From Macrocystis pyrifera (lineage: Eukaryota; Sar; Phaeophyceae; Laminariales; Laminariaceae), in NCBI GenBank assembly GCA_031763025.1, contig JASSKH010000025.1, positions 10,407,665-10,471,664 on the forward strand: DNA of 64,000 nt, read 5' to 3'. Numbering within the stretch: the first letter of the stretch is position 1; each line of letters opens with the position of its first letter. Shown here piece by piece: positions 19,337-28,859 of this stretch. Under the pieces are notes generated by a model, which saw only the letters and a list, made by a program, of their open reading frames with translations, was not told the origin of the DNA and did not search any database. Position numbers and translations under genes: made by a program.

Positions 19337-22300
19337 ATGGCGCACACGGCAAGCACGCCGCTGGTGGTAGGGGAGTCTCTGACTCCACCGAAATACGGAG
19401 AGGTGTGGACCGAGCAGGCCTCTCGTGTTTTTTACGCAGCGTACCTCGATTATGAGGAACGGCTGCAGCTCGCCAACGCTCAGGGGGTGGTTCAGCACTC
19501 CAAAGTGAGCATGGGCCAGCTTATCCCCAATTACATTCATCGGTGTTTTGAGGGATTTTACAAGCATCAGACTACGATGACCGCCTCGGAGTTGTTGGAC
19601 GCTGTTAGGCAGCACGCTGGTTACACAACCACCAGCAACAGATTTGACACCTCGCGGGCGGCAGCGGACTTGCGTCGCGTTCTCTCAATGAGGCGCGATG
19701 AAAAGCAGGGCGGTGAAACATCCGTCAAAGACCGCGCGATGATGGTAAACTCCGCTATGGAAAAGTATTTTGCGGAGAATCACGCGGTGCATGCCATGTA
19801 CCGCGCGCAGGACCGTTCGTGGTTGCCCGGACCGGCGGAATTTGTGAGCATGGCGTTGGTGGATGGCTTATGGCCGTCCGAGTTCAAAAAGTACGTAAAA
19901 GGTCAGCTAACGTACGCTGCAGGGTGGAAGAAGGACCCGGCATTGGTCATGGACCAAATTTTTTCTGCTGCAGAACAGTGGAAATTCATCGAGGCGTATG
20001 GTCGGAAAGATGCTGCAGGGGCAGCTGAACCGCGACGCCAACAGCAGCAGAAACCGAAACAGCAGCAGTCCGCGAAAAAGTCGTTTGTTCGCGTCTGTTT
20101 CGAGTGTGGTGATCCCAACCATTATGTTTCTGATTGCCCAAAAGCTCGCGGTGGCGGCACAGCTCCCAGCAGTGGTGGGCGCGGGTCGTCAGGGTATCGC
20201 GGGGGCCGCAATGGCGGCCGGGGCAGATTCAACCATGGACGCGGGCGCGGTGGCCGTGGTGGCAATCAATTGACAGCGGGCGGTGGAACTTCTGCTGTTG
20301 CTTCTTCAACTTCTGGTGCGCCAGCGGCAGGAGCCGCTGGGTCGGGATCTGGTTCGTCTGTTGCCGGCCGAGCTGTATACGTTGGAGGAGCTGGAACATC
20401 GGTGGGTGCTGCTGGAGCGAGAACTTCGCCATCCACCGAGCGGGCGGAGTCAGTGTCTGGTGCTGCTGCAGGGGCGGTAGCGCCGGAACCGTCTGTATAT
20501 TCGACGTCTTGGTCGGGGTGGACCGCCGATTCTATTTCTTCGGCGCCGGCTGTAGGAGGGCAGCCATGGCGTCAGGTGACTCTTGGTACCGACCAGAGTT
20601 CAACGGCAGGTGAAGTGCCTGTCGATCGCAGCGCTGAGTGTTTACGCGCTGATCTCTCTTTGCCAGGGTCGGTTGGTTCGCTGATGGCGCGTGTGATCCT
20701 TGATTCGGGGTCGGCGCTCACGTCCATCGGTGTCGGCTTACTTCAGCAGCTGTCTTCGCATTTCGGCGGCGCCGATCTGCAAATTCCGTTCGAAAATGGC
20801 CCGCAGCAGGCGAAAACCGCTACGGGTGTTTCAGTGATGGTCACGCACAAAACGGTGCCGATTGCCGTGAGTGTACGGACGCCGTGGGGAGCGGTGAAAT
20901 TGGAGCCCATCACTTTCGCGGTCATGCCTGGTACAGATAACGTCGTTCTGTTTGGCATGGCTACCATGAAAGCTCTTGGCATCGACGTCTACCGTGAAGC
21001 TCTGGAGAAGCTTCGCCCTCGCGCAGTGCCGGTATCGACCGGTGTGGAGACTCCGAGTTACCTTGCGGCGCGCAGAGTGACGGTTTCCGTGCGTGCTTTT
21101 CAGACCGAGGCTACGGTGGATGCTCCGGAGGACAAGGCGGTGGAACATTTGGTCGACCGGGGGCCAGACATGTTCATGGATCCGGAGGAGGAGCGGACGG
21201 CCCGAGAACGGGCGTTGGAGGACAGCGTGCAGCAGGCAGAGCAGAGTGGATTAAGCGTCGGCGGAGCAACCCGTTTGCGCGAAATTTTGGCTCGTCGCGT
21301 GGGTGCTTTTCGCCGTGCGCTGTGTGGTGATCCGCCAGCGCAAGTGGAGCCGATGCGAGTGCAGCTGAAGCAACAGGCGAAGCCTGTCAAGGCAACGCCA
21401 CGTCGGTACGAACCGACGAAAAGGGACTGGCTCTCGAAGTGCATTGCTGCTTTGGTGTTTTTTGGCTTTGTCTACCACAACATCCAGGCGGTGTGGGCGA
21501 GTCCGGCGATGGCGGTGCCCAAGAAGGACTCTTTCCGTTTGGTGAGCGACTACTCGGCGGTGAACGCACAGGTGGAGAAGTCCCCGGGCGTCATGCCCAA
21601 CCATGAAGACATGGGAGATCTGCTGGGGGCGCGTTTCTTCGGCAAGCTGGACCTACTTCAAGGGTACTGGCAGATGCCTTTGGCTCCGGAGGCGCAAGAC
21701 GTCTTCACCATGGCGACAAGCGACGGTTTGTTCACGCCTACCCGTGTTCCCCAAGGTGTTTTGAATGCGACTTCTTATTTCCAAGGTGTCATGACTGAAG
21801 TGTTGCGTGGTTTGGATTGCAAAGTTTGGGTCGATGACGTTTTCTTTTTCGCAGACACCGAAGAAGCTCTTCTGCAGCTGCTTGATGACATTCTTGAACG
21901 CCTGGAGAATGTTGGACTGTTTGTCGCCGCCCACAAGTGTACCTTCTTCTCTCGTGAACTGGTCTGGTGTGGTAAGGTGTATTCCAATGGTGTCGTGTCC
22001 CATGACCCCGCTCGAGTGCAAGGTTTAAGTGAAATGCGTCGTCCCGAAAACGCTGGAGAACTAATGCAATTCTTGCAGGCTGTCAACTGGTTGCGTACAT
22101 CGTTACCACGTTTAGCGGAAACGGTAGCACCGTTACGTGATTTTTTGGAGGAGCTCCTTGTTGGGGCTACACGTCGGACTAAGCGAGTGGCGCGCAATCG
22201 TGTCATCAAGGATACCGCGTGGACGGAGGATCGGGTGCGGGCGTGGAATGCCGCACGGGGTTTGGTGGCGCAAGCAGTGCCGCTTCATCATCCTCGTCCC

Positions 22301-22705
22301 GGGTGCGTTGTTTTGATGTTTCCTGACGCTTCTGATTTCCATTGGGGTAGTTTTCTCACCCAAGTGCCTGAACACGAATTTCGCAGTGGATTGGCGTTGG
22401 AAAGCATGTCTCACGAGCCTCTCGGATTTCTGAGTGGTTCGTTCACAGGTTCGCAGTTGCGCTGGGCGACTGTCGACAAAGAAGGTTTTGCGATCGTTAA
22501 TACGTTCCGGAGGCTCGAATACCTGCTTTGGGGTGGTGTTCATATCTTTACTGATCATCGAAACTTGCAGTACATTTTCAATCCGGAGAAGTGTGTCACG
22601 ACGCCAGTGTTTGCACTGTGTAGACACGCGTGCAGGTGCACTCATTCCTCGTCCCTACGGAGACACGGTGCATGGTACCGCTCCGGGAGAAGTGGTGCAC
22701 TTTGA
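19337..22705 (+). CDS. Ty3 gag-pol: capsid, zinc knuckle, protease, reverse transcriptase, partial RNase H
   Basis: The 1122-codon frame starts at the ATG at 19337. Residues 1-250 are Gag-like and helical. A CCHC zinc knuckle (CX2CX4HX4C) is at 254-267, followed by a Gly/Arg- and Gly/Ala/Ser-rich linker. The aspartic protease motif ILDSGSA has its Asp at 456. Reverse transcriptase shows KLDLLQGYWQMPL, a PQG motif and the catalytic VWVDD with Asp 833 and 834. RNase H has Asp 997 (PDAS) and Asp 1073 in FTDHRNLQYI. Homology stops at about residue 1085 (FNPEKC). The last 35 or so residues are out of frame and not native. Gag and pol share one frame, as in many algal and oomycete Ty3 elements. Only this copy's junction is broken; upstream domains look intact. 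Confidence 0.9.
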   Translation: MAHTASTPLVVGESLTPPKYGEVWTEQASRVFYAAYLDYEERLQLANAQGVVQHSKVSMGQLIPNYIHRCFEGFYKHQTTMTASELLDAVRQHAGYTTTSNRFDTSRAAADLRRVLSMRRDEKQGGETSVKDRAMMVNSAMEKYFAENHAVHAMYRAQDRSWLPGPAEFVSMALVDGLWPSEFKKYVKGQLTYAAGWKKDPALVMDQIFSAAEQWKFIEAYGRKDAAGAAEPRRQQQQKPKQQQSAKKSFVRVCFECGDPNHYVSDCPKARGGGTAPSSGGRGSSGYRGGRNGGRGRFNHGRGRGGRGGNQLTAGGGTSAVASSTSGAPAAGAAGSGSGSSVAGRAVYVGGAGTSVGAAGARTSPSTERAESVSGAAAGAVAPEPSVYSTSWSGWTADSISSAPAVGGQPWRQVTLGTDQSSTAGEVPVDRSAECLRADLSLPGSVGSLMARVILDSGSALTSIGVGLLQQLSSHFGGADLQIPFENGPQQAKTATGVSVMVTHKTVPIAVSVRTPWGAVKLEPITFAVMPGTDNVVLFGMATMKALGIDVYREALEKLRPRAVPVSTGVETPSYLAARRVTVSVRAFQTEATVDAPEDKAVEHLVDRGPDMFMDPEEERTARERALEDSVQQAEQSGLSVGGATRLREILARRVGAFRRALCGDPPAQVEPMRVQLKQQAKPVKATPRRYEPTKRDWLSKCIAALVFFGFVYHNIQAVWASPAMAVPKKDSFRLVSDYSAVNAQVEKSPGVMPNHEDMGDLLGARFFGKLDLLQGYWQMPLAPEAQDVFTMATSDGLFTPTRVPQGVLNATSYFQGVMTEVLRGLDCKVWVDDVFFFADTEEALLQLLDDILERLENVGLFVAAHKCTFFSRELVWCGKVYSNGVVSHDPARVQGLSEMRRPENAGELMQFLQAVNWLRTSLPRLAETVAPLRDFLEELLVGATRRTKRVARNRVIKDTAWTEDRVRAWNAARGLVAQAVPLHHPRPGCVVLMFPDASDFHWGSFLTQVPEHEFRSGLALESMSHEPLGFLSGSFTGSQLRWATVDKEGFAIVNTFRRLEYLLWGGVHIFTDHRNLQYIFNPEKCVTTPVFALCRHACRCTHSSSLRRHGAWYRSGRSGAL

Positions 22706-23855
22706 TTTTTTGTATGTTGGCCACAGCGGGCCCGAAGGTAGCGATGGCCTGCCTGATGAGGATGGTTTCCGATATGTTTTGGTCATCATGGATGATTTGT
22801 CCAACTACGTGGCGTTGGAACCGGCCGAGGCTTGTACAGCCGAGGTCACAGCGAAGCATTTGCTAGCCTGGTGTAAGACTTTGGGGGTGCCGCGTGTGTG
22901 GGTGAGTGATACCGCCACGCATTTCAAGAACAGGGTGCTTGCTTTGTTGAGCGACGCGTTGCACATCGAACATCGTTTTGCTGTCGCTTACACGCCGTGG
23001 TCGAACGGTACGTGTGAACGCATGGTAAAAGAGGTGGTACGTGCTCTGCGTTCCATTCTGTCAGAACAGCGTCGTCAGGTTTCGGAGTGGGTTGATGTTT
23101 TGCCGGCCGCTCAGTGGGCCTTGAACACTTCGTTTCGTGAACGTTACCGAAGCACTCCGTACAGCGTGATGTTTGGGCGTGCTCCGCGTACCGATTTCTC
23201 GGCGCTCGTTTCTGAGTCTGATGGCAGGTGGAATGTTGACGTGATGAATGCTGACTTGTTGCGTGCGAACGTCCGTGAAGTCGTTGCAGAGCAGGAGAGA
23301 TTTTGCGCCGATATTCGCGCAGCTGTTGCCGTGTCTCGCGACAACAAACGTAAACAGGCTCAGGGCCAGGTGGTGTTGCCAAAATTTGCGGTTGGTGATT
23401 TCGTGTTGTATGCTCGTGTTCGTCGGCAGGGTGTCACACCGAAATTGTTGTCCACATGGACTGGTCCGTGGCGTGTGGTAGCAGCTGATCATGATCATGT
23501 GTACTCAGTTCAGAACATCGTTTCTGGGAAGGTGCATCAAGCTCACGTGGCTCGTTTACGATTTTATGCGGATGCGACGTTGAACGTCACCGCTGATCTG
23601 AAGGATGTTTTCCAACATTCCTTTGCGCAGGGTGAATGCCGCATGAATGCTTTGGTGCATGTGGCCGAAGATGATGCCAACGAGGTGATTGTCTTGGTCG
23701 ATTGGGATGGTTTCGAAGCAGAGGAGCGCACGTGGGAATCTTTGCGGTCGATTTATTCTGCTGCGCCTGAATTCGTCGTGAAGGAATTGCGCAAATTACG
23801 GATGACCCGTGCGCTCAAGATTAAAATTGCTTCAGAGTTCAGCATTGATTTGTGA
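22605..23855 (+). CDS. Ty3 integrase core and chromodomain (frame 2)
   Basis: The open frame extends back to 22434, but the native part begins near 22605 with CLHCVDTRAG, the CxxC half of the integrase zinc-binding motif; the His half is missing. The catalytic triad is D in VVHFDFLYVG (codon at 22704), D in VWVSDTATHF and E in NGTCERMVKE. A GPW-type motif (TWTGPWRVV) follows. The C-terminus (VLVDWDGFEAEERTWESL) is a chromodomain-like module, which in chromoviruses guides integration to modified histones. The stop is TGA at 23853-23855. The frame differs from gag-pol and the joint is in the deleted region, so in an intact copy this would be the end of one polyprotein. Confidence 0.85.
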   Translation, partial: QCLHCVDTRAGALIPRPYGDTVHGTAPGEVVHFDFLYVGHSGPEGSDGLPDEDGFRYVLVIMDDLSNYVALEPAEACTAEVTAKHLLAWCKTLGVPRVWVSDTATHFKNRVLALLSDALHIEHRFAVAYTPWSNGTCERMVKEVVRALRSILSEQRRQVSEWVDVLPAAQWALNTSFRERYRSTPYSVMFGRAPRTDFSALVSESDGRWNVDVMNADLLRANVREVVAEQERFCADIRAAVAVSRDNKRKQAQGQVVLPKFAVGDFVLYARVRRQGVTPKLLSTWTGPWRVVAADHDHVYSVQNIVSGKVHQAHVARLRFYADATLNVTADLKDVFQHSFAQGECRMNALVHVAEDDANEVIVLVDWDGFEAEERTWESLRSIYSAAPEFVVKELRKLRMTRALKIKIASEFSIDL

Positions 23856-23933
23856 TTTGCCGCATGCGATTTCGTCTTGGTTTTTTGGTTTTGTCAAGCT
23901 CGTTCGTGTCGAGTGAACTCGCTTTGGGGGTGC

Positions 23934-24165
23934 TGTAGCCAAAAGATACCAAGCCGTGGAGGTTTCAGTGTAATCGCATGTGTGAGTGGAGCAGTGGCCG
24001 GGGATCCTGTGTGATGTCCCCTAGCCACCTGGCTCGTGGTCCGATGAGGATCACTCCGTGATAATACAAGCTCTAAGAACAAGACTTACTGAGTGCGAGG
24101 CCAGCGAGACTGGTGGAGTCCCTCGCTGGAAGCCCTCTTGCTGATATCATCTGGCAGAGGCCATA
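23934..24165 (+). repeat. 3' LTR
   Basis: 232 bp, reading as identical to the 5' LTR. It is preceded by a G-rich polypurine-like tract (gctttgggggtgc, 23921-23933) and followed by ATTGT, which duplicates the 5' flank. Confidence 0.9.
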
Positions 24166-24241
24166 ATTGTTAGTAAAAATAGGAAAATATATAGGTTTTT
24201 ATGTACATCATAGGTCCTGTTAACTATGGACCCCCGTAATA

Positions 24242-24850
24242 GCAACCAAAATACACCATAAAGAAACAGGAAAGAGAAGCAGCGAAGAAACCAAACCGAA
24301 AAAGAAAAGGAGAAGAACCCCAAATAAATAAGTAAAATGGGAAGCCAAAGCTCAGACACATACCCAGAGCATGAGCCAAAATGGACGTGCAATGGGGAAG
24401 AAACGGGAAGGAAGAAGGGAAGTATGCATCCCGGGGAACACTTTATTAAGTAAAAAGAGAAAGAATGAGTGGGCAAAAATAAACACGCTCGTCACTCACC
24501 CACCATGTAGTACGTTTTTCATAAGGGTAAGAAGGGGAAAAGATAGGAAAAAGATGAGTCATGGAAAAAAAAAATCAAAGCACCAAGCCAGTACATACCG
24601 AACGGCCGCAGCAGTTGGCCGTACGAGTAGCAAAGAAAAGTCCAACCTATTAGTCGGCCTGGTACCTTGCCACCCTGTCTGCGGTCTCTTTGCTACTCTC
24701 TTCTACCGCGGTTTCCCTTCTACTCCCATTCCCCCCCCTGCCCCCATACACTTGTACGGTGTTCCTTCTACCACTCCTGCTGTTACCCTCCCCAAGTACC
24801 TGGTAGCAAGTAGTGGTTGCACCTGCTACGAGAAAGCTCTTTCTGTTGGA
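24242..24850. other. no gene seen; purine-rich then pyrimidine-rich
   Basis: A long A/G-rich tract (about 24250-24600) is followed by C/T-rich sequence. Strand asymmetry of this sort produces overlapping open frames on both strands (24147-24476, 24371-24862) with low-complexity products. I see no domain. Confidence 0.4.
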
Positions 24851-24929
24851 CAAAACATTTGAGGTGCAGATTTTTCGTCTTCAAATTATGCTGAATTTCA
24901 ACCAGAAAACACTGTTGGAAAAAACATGT

Positions 24930-25568
24930 TGGTGTGTGTGTTTGTTCTTGTTCTTTCTACCCGTCGGCATTGTCCGTGCCGATTCTTGAATCCCCGAGAG
25001 ATACGATACGAATACAAGTTCTAGAATCTGTGGCCACAGCAGTGCAAATTTTTCGTCTTCAAATTATGCATGCCGGATTTAGAGGTGGTAACCAGGATAC
25101 ACACGACAAAATCCAGTGTCTTGTGTATTTGTTACAACAGGTGAGTGCGTACTGCTGCTGACAGCTGTGTTTTTTCATATATCAAGAGCAGAAGAGGTCA
25201 AGATATGACTACGGCAAGTATTGCTGAGGTCGCGCCTCATTACCACCAATCACCAGTGTAAATGTTCTTGGCCTCTCCTGCTCTTGATATATGAAAAACA
25301 CAGACAGCACAGCAGTACGCACACACCTGTAACAAATACCAGCTACTGGATTTCTGGATTTTGTCGTGTGTATCCTGGTATTTCCACCTCGAAATCCGGC
25401 ATAATAATTTGAAGACGAAAAATAATTACTGCTGTGTGACCACAGAACTTATTACTTATACGAGTACTCGTATTCCTATCGTATCTGTCGGAAGTTCACG
25501 GACACTGACTGGTTGTGCTGGATGTCGACGGGTAGAGAGAACAACAAGACAAATAAACGCACACCTGA
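24930..25568. repeat. large imperfect hairpin built from family C units
   Basis: The left arm (about 24930-25205) and right arm (about 25267-25568) are inverted copies of one family C unit (cagatttttcgtcttcaaattatg versus cataataatttgaagacgaaaaat; acacgacaaaatcca versus ggattttgtcgtgtgt). The 60-base loop itself matches 17150-17215 in inverted orientation. Confidence 0.75.
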
Positions 25569-25639
25569 TGAGGCCAGATCTTACGCAATTTTTTTTTAGG
25601 TGATTATATGGCTGTTTACGGAGGCTTCAGGGTATCTGG

Positions 25640-26090
25640 TCCCGTTTCTGATCAGATTTTATCAAAATCACGTCTTATGGGGCCTGATGGAAAAAATGTT
25701 CCTACGAGATTTTATCACTCATGAAATTCCATGAACTGATATTTTTTTACAGCCTTTTCTGAGGAACTCTGAAAAGGGGTGGACAGACCTTGATAGTGTA
25801 GATCTTTATGGGGGTTTTGTGTTGGACGCCTGAAGCCGACCCTCCGACCCTAACCCGAACCCTATGCCAGTGGTCAGTGCTGGGATGCTGTGCTTGTTAA
25901 GACTCTAGGTTGGCTCGGCCGGCGTGGATGCTGAGCTTGGGAAGACTCTGGGTTGGCTCGGGATGACTCGGGATGCTGTGGCTGGGAAAGACTCGAAAGT
26001 TGATTAAGCCGCGTAAAACATACCCCTAGCCGATCAGAGTGCCTAATTAGCTACCTCAGGAAGATCTACCATTCTGCTTTGTCCACTACT
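25640..26090. repeat. dispersed repeat family D, copy 1
   Basis: The part from about 25805 (cgcctgaagccgaccc...ctatgccagtggtcagtgctgggatgctgtgc in pieces, then gccggcgtggatg, ctcgggatgctgtggc and ttgattaagccgcgt) matches 43215-43500. That copy carries a MITE where this copy has none. No gene seen between 25640 and 25805. Confidence 0.6.
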
Positions 26091-26100
26091 GACTCTGAAC

Positions 26101-27288
26101 TAGAGTTGCACCCCGTCTGACTGAGAACCGGGTACCCGGTGGCGGGTACCCGGAACCGTCGGAACCGGAATCGTCCCGGTCCAACTCACGGAACCGCGGG
26201 TATTTGCACCCCGGGTACCCGGGTACCCGTCAGTTGTGGTATACGGAGCCCACAAGACTGGGGCATGTGTTGATTTATACATACACTGCTGCGCCCGTAA
26301 ACTCTCGCCTCTCGCCCCTGCAGACTACAGACAGAGAATAGAGGATACACCGACACACACACGATACCCCTACCAGCGCAAGCAGTCCTAATTTACCATG
26401 AGCCAGGGTATGGACCAACCCCAAGCCTATATTCGTCCAGTCGACTCGACAGAGCGCACTCACAAAGGCAGGATCCACACGAAATCGCAAGCTGCTTTCC
26501 GTCGCGGAGAGCTTTGTGGCTCTAGTTAATTAAGTTGATTTAAGCTATGCTCGCGAGGTACGGCGGCACACGGTTGCCTCTCTGGGAAACGGAGCACCCC
26601 TAGCTGCACGATCAAGCCGACTGCTAGCGCGCGCACCGCTGGTTTGACGATTCGATCACATGGACGTGCGTTGCAACCTCGGGAAACATGACACCAGGCG
26701 ATAATAATGGGACCCACCGCATTTTTTTGCGCGCTCGCGTGAACTTTCCGCGAAACGAGTAACAAGTAACGAAAAAAAACAGTCAATAAATCACACTCCT
26801 TCATTAATTTTTTCTTTGTTTAATTGATGCAAGCTATTACATTCGAAGGATTTCCCGATGACTGGACCAGCGAAATAAGGGTGGAAGGAAAATGGCACCG
26901 ATGATTGATCGCTTATGTTTCAACTTCCCTCTCCCCACCTCTCCACTCGATCCCACATATAATACCCCACGAGCCTTCTGCCTTATTTCTTTAGCATGGT
27001 TGATCGAGAGAGACGAAATGAAGTCTTGCCCTCCCGCACCGCCTTACCACGCTGCCGCTCACAGGCTAAAGGGGGAGTAAATAATGCATGGTAACCCGGG
27101 TACCCGGGTACTCGGGTACCCGTGTCCCGCTCAAAGGCTAAAAGGGGAGCAAAATAGTGTCTGATAACCCGGGTACCCGGGTACCCGTGTCCGCCGGACC
27201 CCCGGGTACCCGGTTCCGGTTCCGTCTGGAACGCCTCCCACCCGGTCGGGTACCCGTTTCTATTTTTTGAGGCCGGGGTGCAACTCTA
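26101..27288. mobile_element. non-autonomous hAT element, 1188 bp, with 8-bp target duplication
   Basis: Ends TAGAGTTGCACCCCG (26101-26115) and CGGGGTGCAACTCTA (27274-27288) are perfect 15-bp inverted repeats. The flanks are CTCTGAAC on both sides (26093-26100, 27289-27296). An 8-bp duplication and TAGRG-type ends are diagnostic of hAT. Both subterminal regions (26128-26235 and 27090-27260) are packed with GGGTACCC/CCCGGGTACC words, likely transposase-binding sites by analogy with other hAT elements. The interior has no ORF longer than about 90 codons and no transposase motif. Confidence 0.9.
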
Positions 27289-27299
27289 CTCTGAACGTG

Positions 27300-27955
27300 A
27301 TAAAATTTGCTTTTGCACAAGACCTCGGAGGCATTGTACAACTTTGTGTAGGTTACAGACTGGGCTCATGATGAGTCACGACGCTACATGCTTGGTTACT
27401 CTTGTACACAGCTGGGCTCCAGCACGTGTGTATCGGCCACTACGGAGAGGGAGGGCATCAATACCTTGGCCACCATCGCATCCCTTGCGGCCGCCCAACT
27501 GCAGCTGCTCTAGGCAAAACAACTTTGGAGACGAATAGGACGAGACTACAGCAGTATCAAAACAATCTAACGTTTTTTTTTTTTTTTTTCTGACTACGAC
27601 GGCCGCAAGCAGCTCATGCTCCGCGAGAGCGAGAGCTCCTTGCTGGTCCAGCGACTAATAGCAAACCCCTTACGCAGCTCCCCAGGAGGTTCCACATTCC
27701 GTTCCTTCCTTCGAGGAGCTGGTGGTGAAGGTTGGTCGCCCAACCCGGCGTGAACGACTCGTTCGTGTCGTGGTCCACCTTCTTCGTGGAGTTCAAGATC
27801 TCGGTTCTGTTCTTTTTTTTTTGTTTTATTCTCCCATGAAATAAAACCAAAAACATAATAAAAGACGGCACACATGGCGCACTGATCTGGTGTGGCTTTT
27901 TGCCGCTGGAAAATCCGACTTCCCCTTTTTTTCAATCACTCAAAAAAAGTTGTAT
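27300..27955. other. no gene seen
   Basis: Contains a 17-base T run at about 27573-27589. Two overlapping minus-strand ORFs (27594-27935, 27614-27871) in GC-balanced sequence share short motifs but no recognised domain. Confidence 0.4.
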
Positions 27956-27956
27956 A

Positions 27957-28823
27957 AGGGTGTGTCTAAAAACAGAATCGAAAAGCTCAATCGAAAATCG
28001 AATTCATTTCGATTTCGATAAAATATTGCCGAGGTGTCCAAACAGAATCGAAAAGTGAAAGTAGAAGTCCAGGCGAAAAGCAACGGAGAGCACAACCTAC
28101 TATTACGGGGGTCCATAGTTAACGGGACCAAATTTTGTTAGTAAAAATAGGTAAATATATAGGTTTTTATGTATATCATAGGTCCTGTTAACTATGTACC
28201 CTCGTAATAGGCCGTTCGCATCTGTGCACACATGCCGGCAATCTAGCGCTCGGCAACACAGATCCATCACACATGCAGGTAAACGCGACGGCTATTCGAT
28301 TCCGGGAGGTCGTTGGGCCTCCCATGGAGGTGGTGGCGCGTCCAACGTGTACGCCCCGAGGTCAAACTTGAAATTATACTGAGAACGAACTTCCGACCTC
28401 GTTCTCGAGGGTATCATCCTGAATTTTCCTCAAACTATGTTCGCTCTGGCTCGAACGCCGGGAAACAAAGGCCCGAGAACGTCGGGGCTGGTGTTGTGGT
28501 TCGCCTGCTGACTGTTTACGGGGGGTCTGTGCGGCTATGTTGCCGTGTTAGCTGTGGGTTGGATGCTGTGTACGGCGGTCCTGATGTAATATTTTGACGT
28601 GGCTGCGCTGACCAGTAGGACGCAGTGAATTGTTGCTGTTCGTGCTTTCGATTTCCTTTTCGATTCCCAGCCGTCAACTTTTTGTTTTGGCATTGGGTTG
28701 TAAATCGTTCATTTTTTCGGAACCAGAAAACGAAGGGGAACATGTTTTGACCAGGGACCAGTCAGCGCCTTGTTTATTATCAATTCGATTTTCGATTTCG
28801 ATTCTGTTTGGACACACCCTATA
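27957..28823. mobile_element. TIR repeat family A, copy 2, with a nested MITE
   Basis: Ends AGGGTGTGTCTAAA and TTTGGACACACCCT are inverted; flanks read ATA on both sides. The interior is closely similar to 13252-14132. The MITE at 28103-28207 is extra relative to copy 1, and the 114-bp insertion of copy 1 is absent here (uninterrupted near 28697). No transposase is encoded. Confidence 0.75.
28103..28207. mobile_element. MITE family M, intact copy, 105 bp, TA target duplication
   Basis: Begins TTACGGGGGTCCATAG and ends CTATGTACCCTCGTAA, flanked by TA (28101-28102, 28208-28209). The corresponding site in copy 1 of family A (near 13400, cctactaggccg) is empty, which proves insertion and fixes the boundaries. 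Confidence 0.9.
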
Positions 28824-28859
28824 AGATCCGGTCTGACACGTTTTTTCTTTTCCAACAGC

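Larger units (their letters stand above)
18898..24165 (+). mobile_element. Ty3/gypsy chromovirus-type LTR retrotransposon, internally deleted
   Basis: Two 232-bp LTRs (18898-19129, 23934-24165) that read as identical flank a 4.8-kb interior coding gag-protease-reverse transcriptase-RNase H and integrase-chromodomain. The target duplication is ATTG if the LTR begins TGTAGCC, or ATTGT if it begins GTAGCC; the 3' end is CCATA in both readings, so the usual TG...CA ends are absent. A polypurine-like ctttgggggtgc abuts the 3' LTR. No tRNA-type primer site was recognised after the 5' LTR. A deletion plus frameshift at about 22590-22610 removes the end of RNase H and the start of integrase, so this copy is not autonomous. 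Confidence 0.9.
18863..24239. mobile_element. 105-bp Tc1/mariner-like MITE (family M), split by a Ty3 element
   Basis: The left part (18863-18897) begins TTACGGGGGTCCATAATTAA and the right part (24166-24239) ends GTTAACTATGGACCCCCGTAA. Both are flanked by TA (18861-18862 and 24240-24241). Removing 18898-24165 and one target duplication leaves a unit matching the intact MITE at 28103-28207. TA duplications and short TIRs fit Tc1/mariner-type MITEs. Confidence 0.85.
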
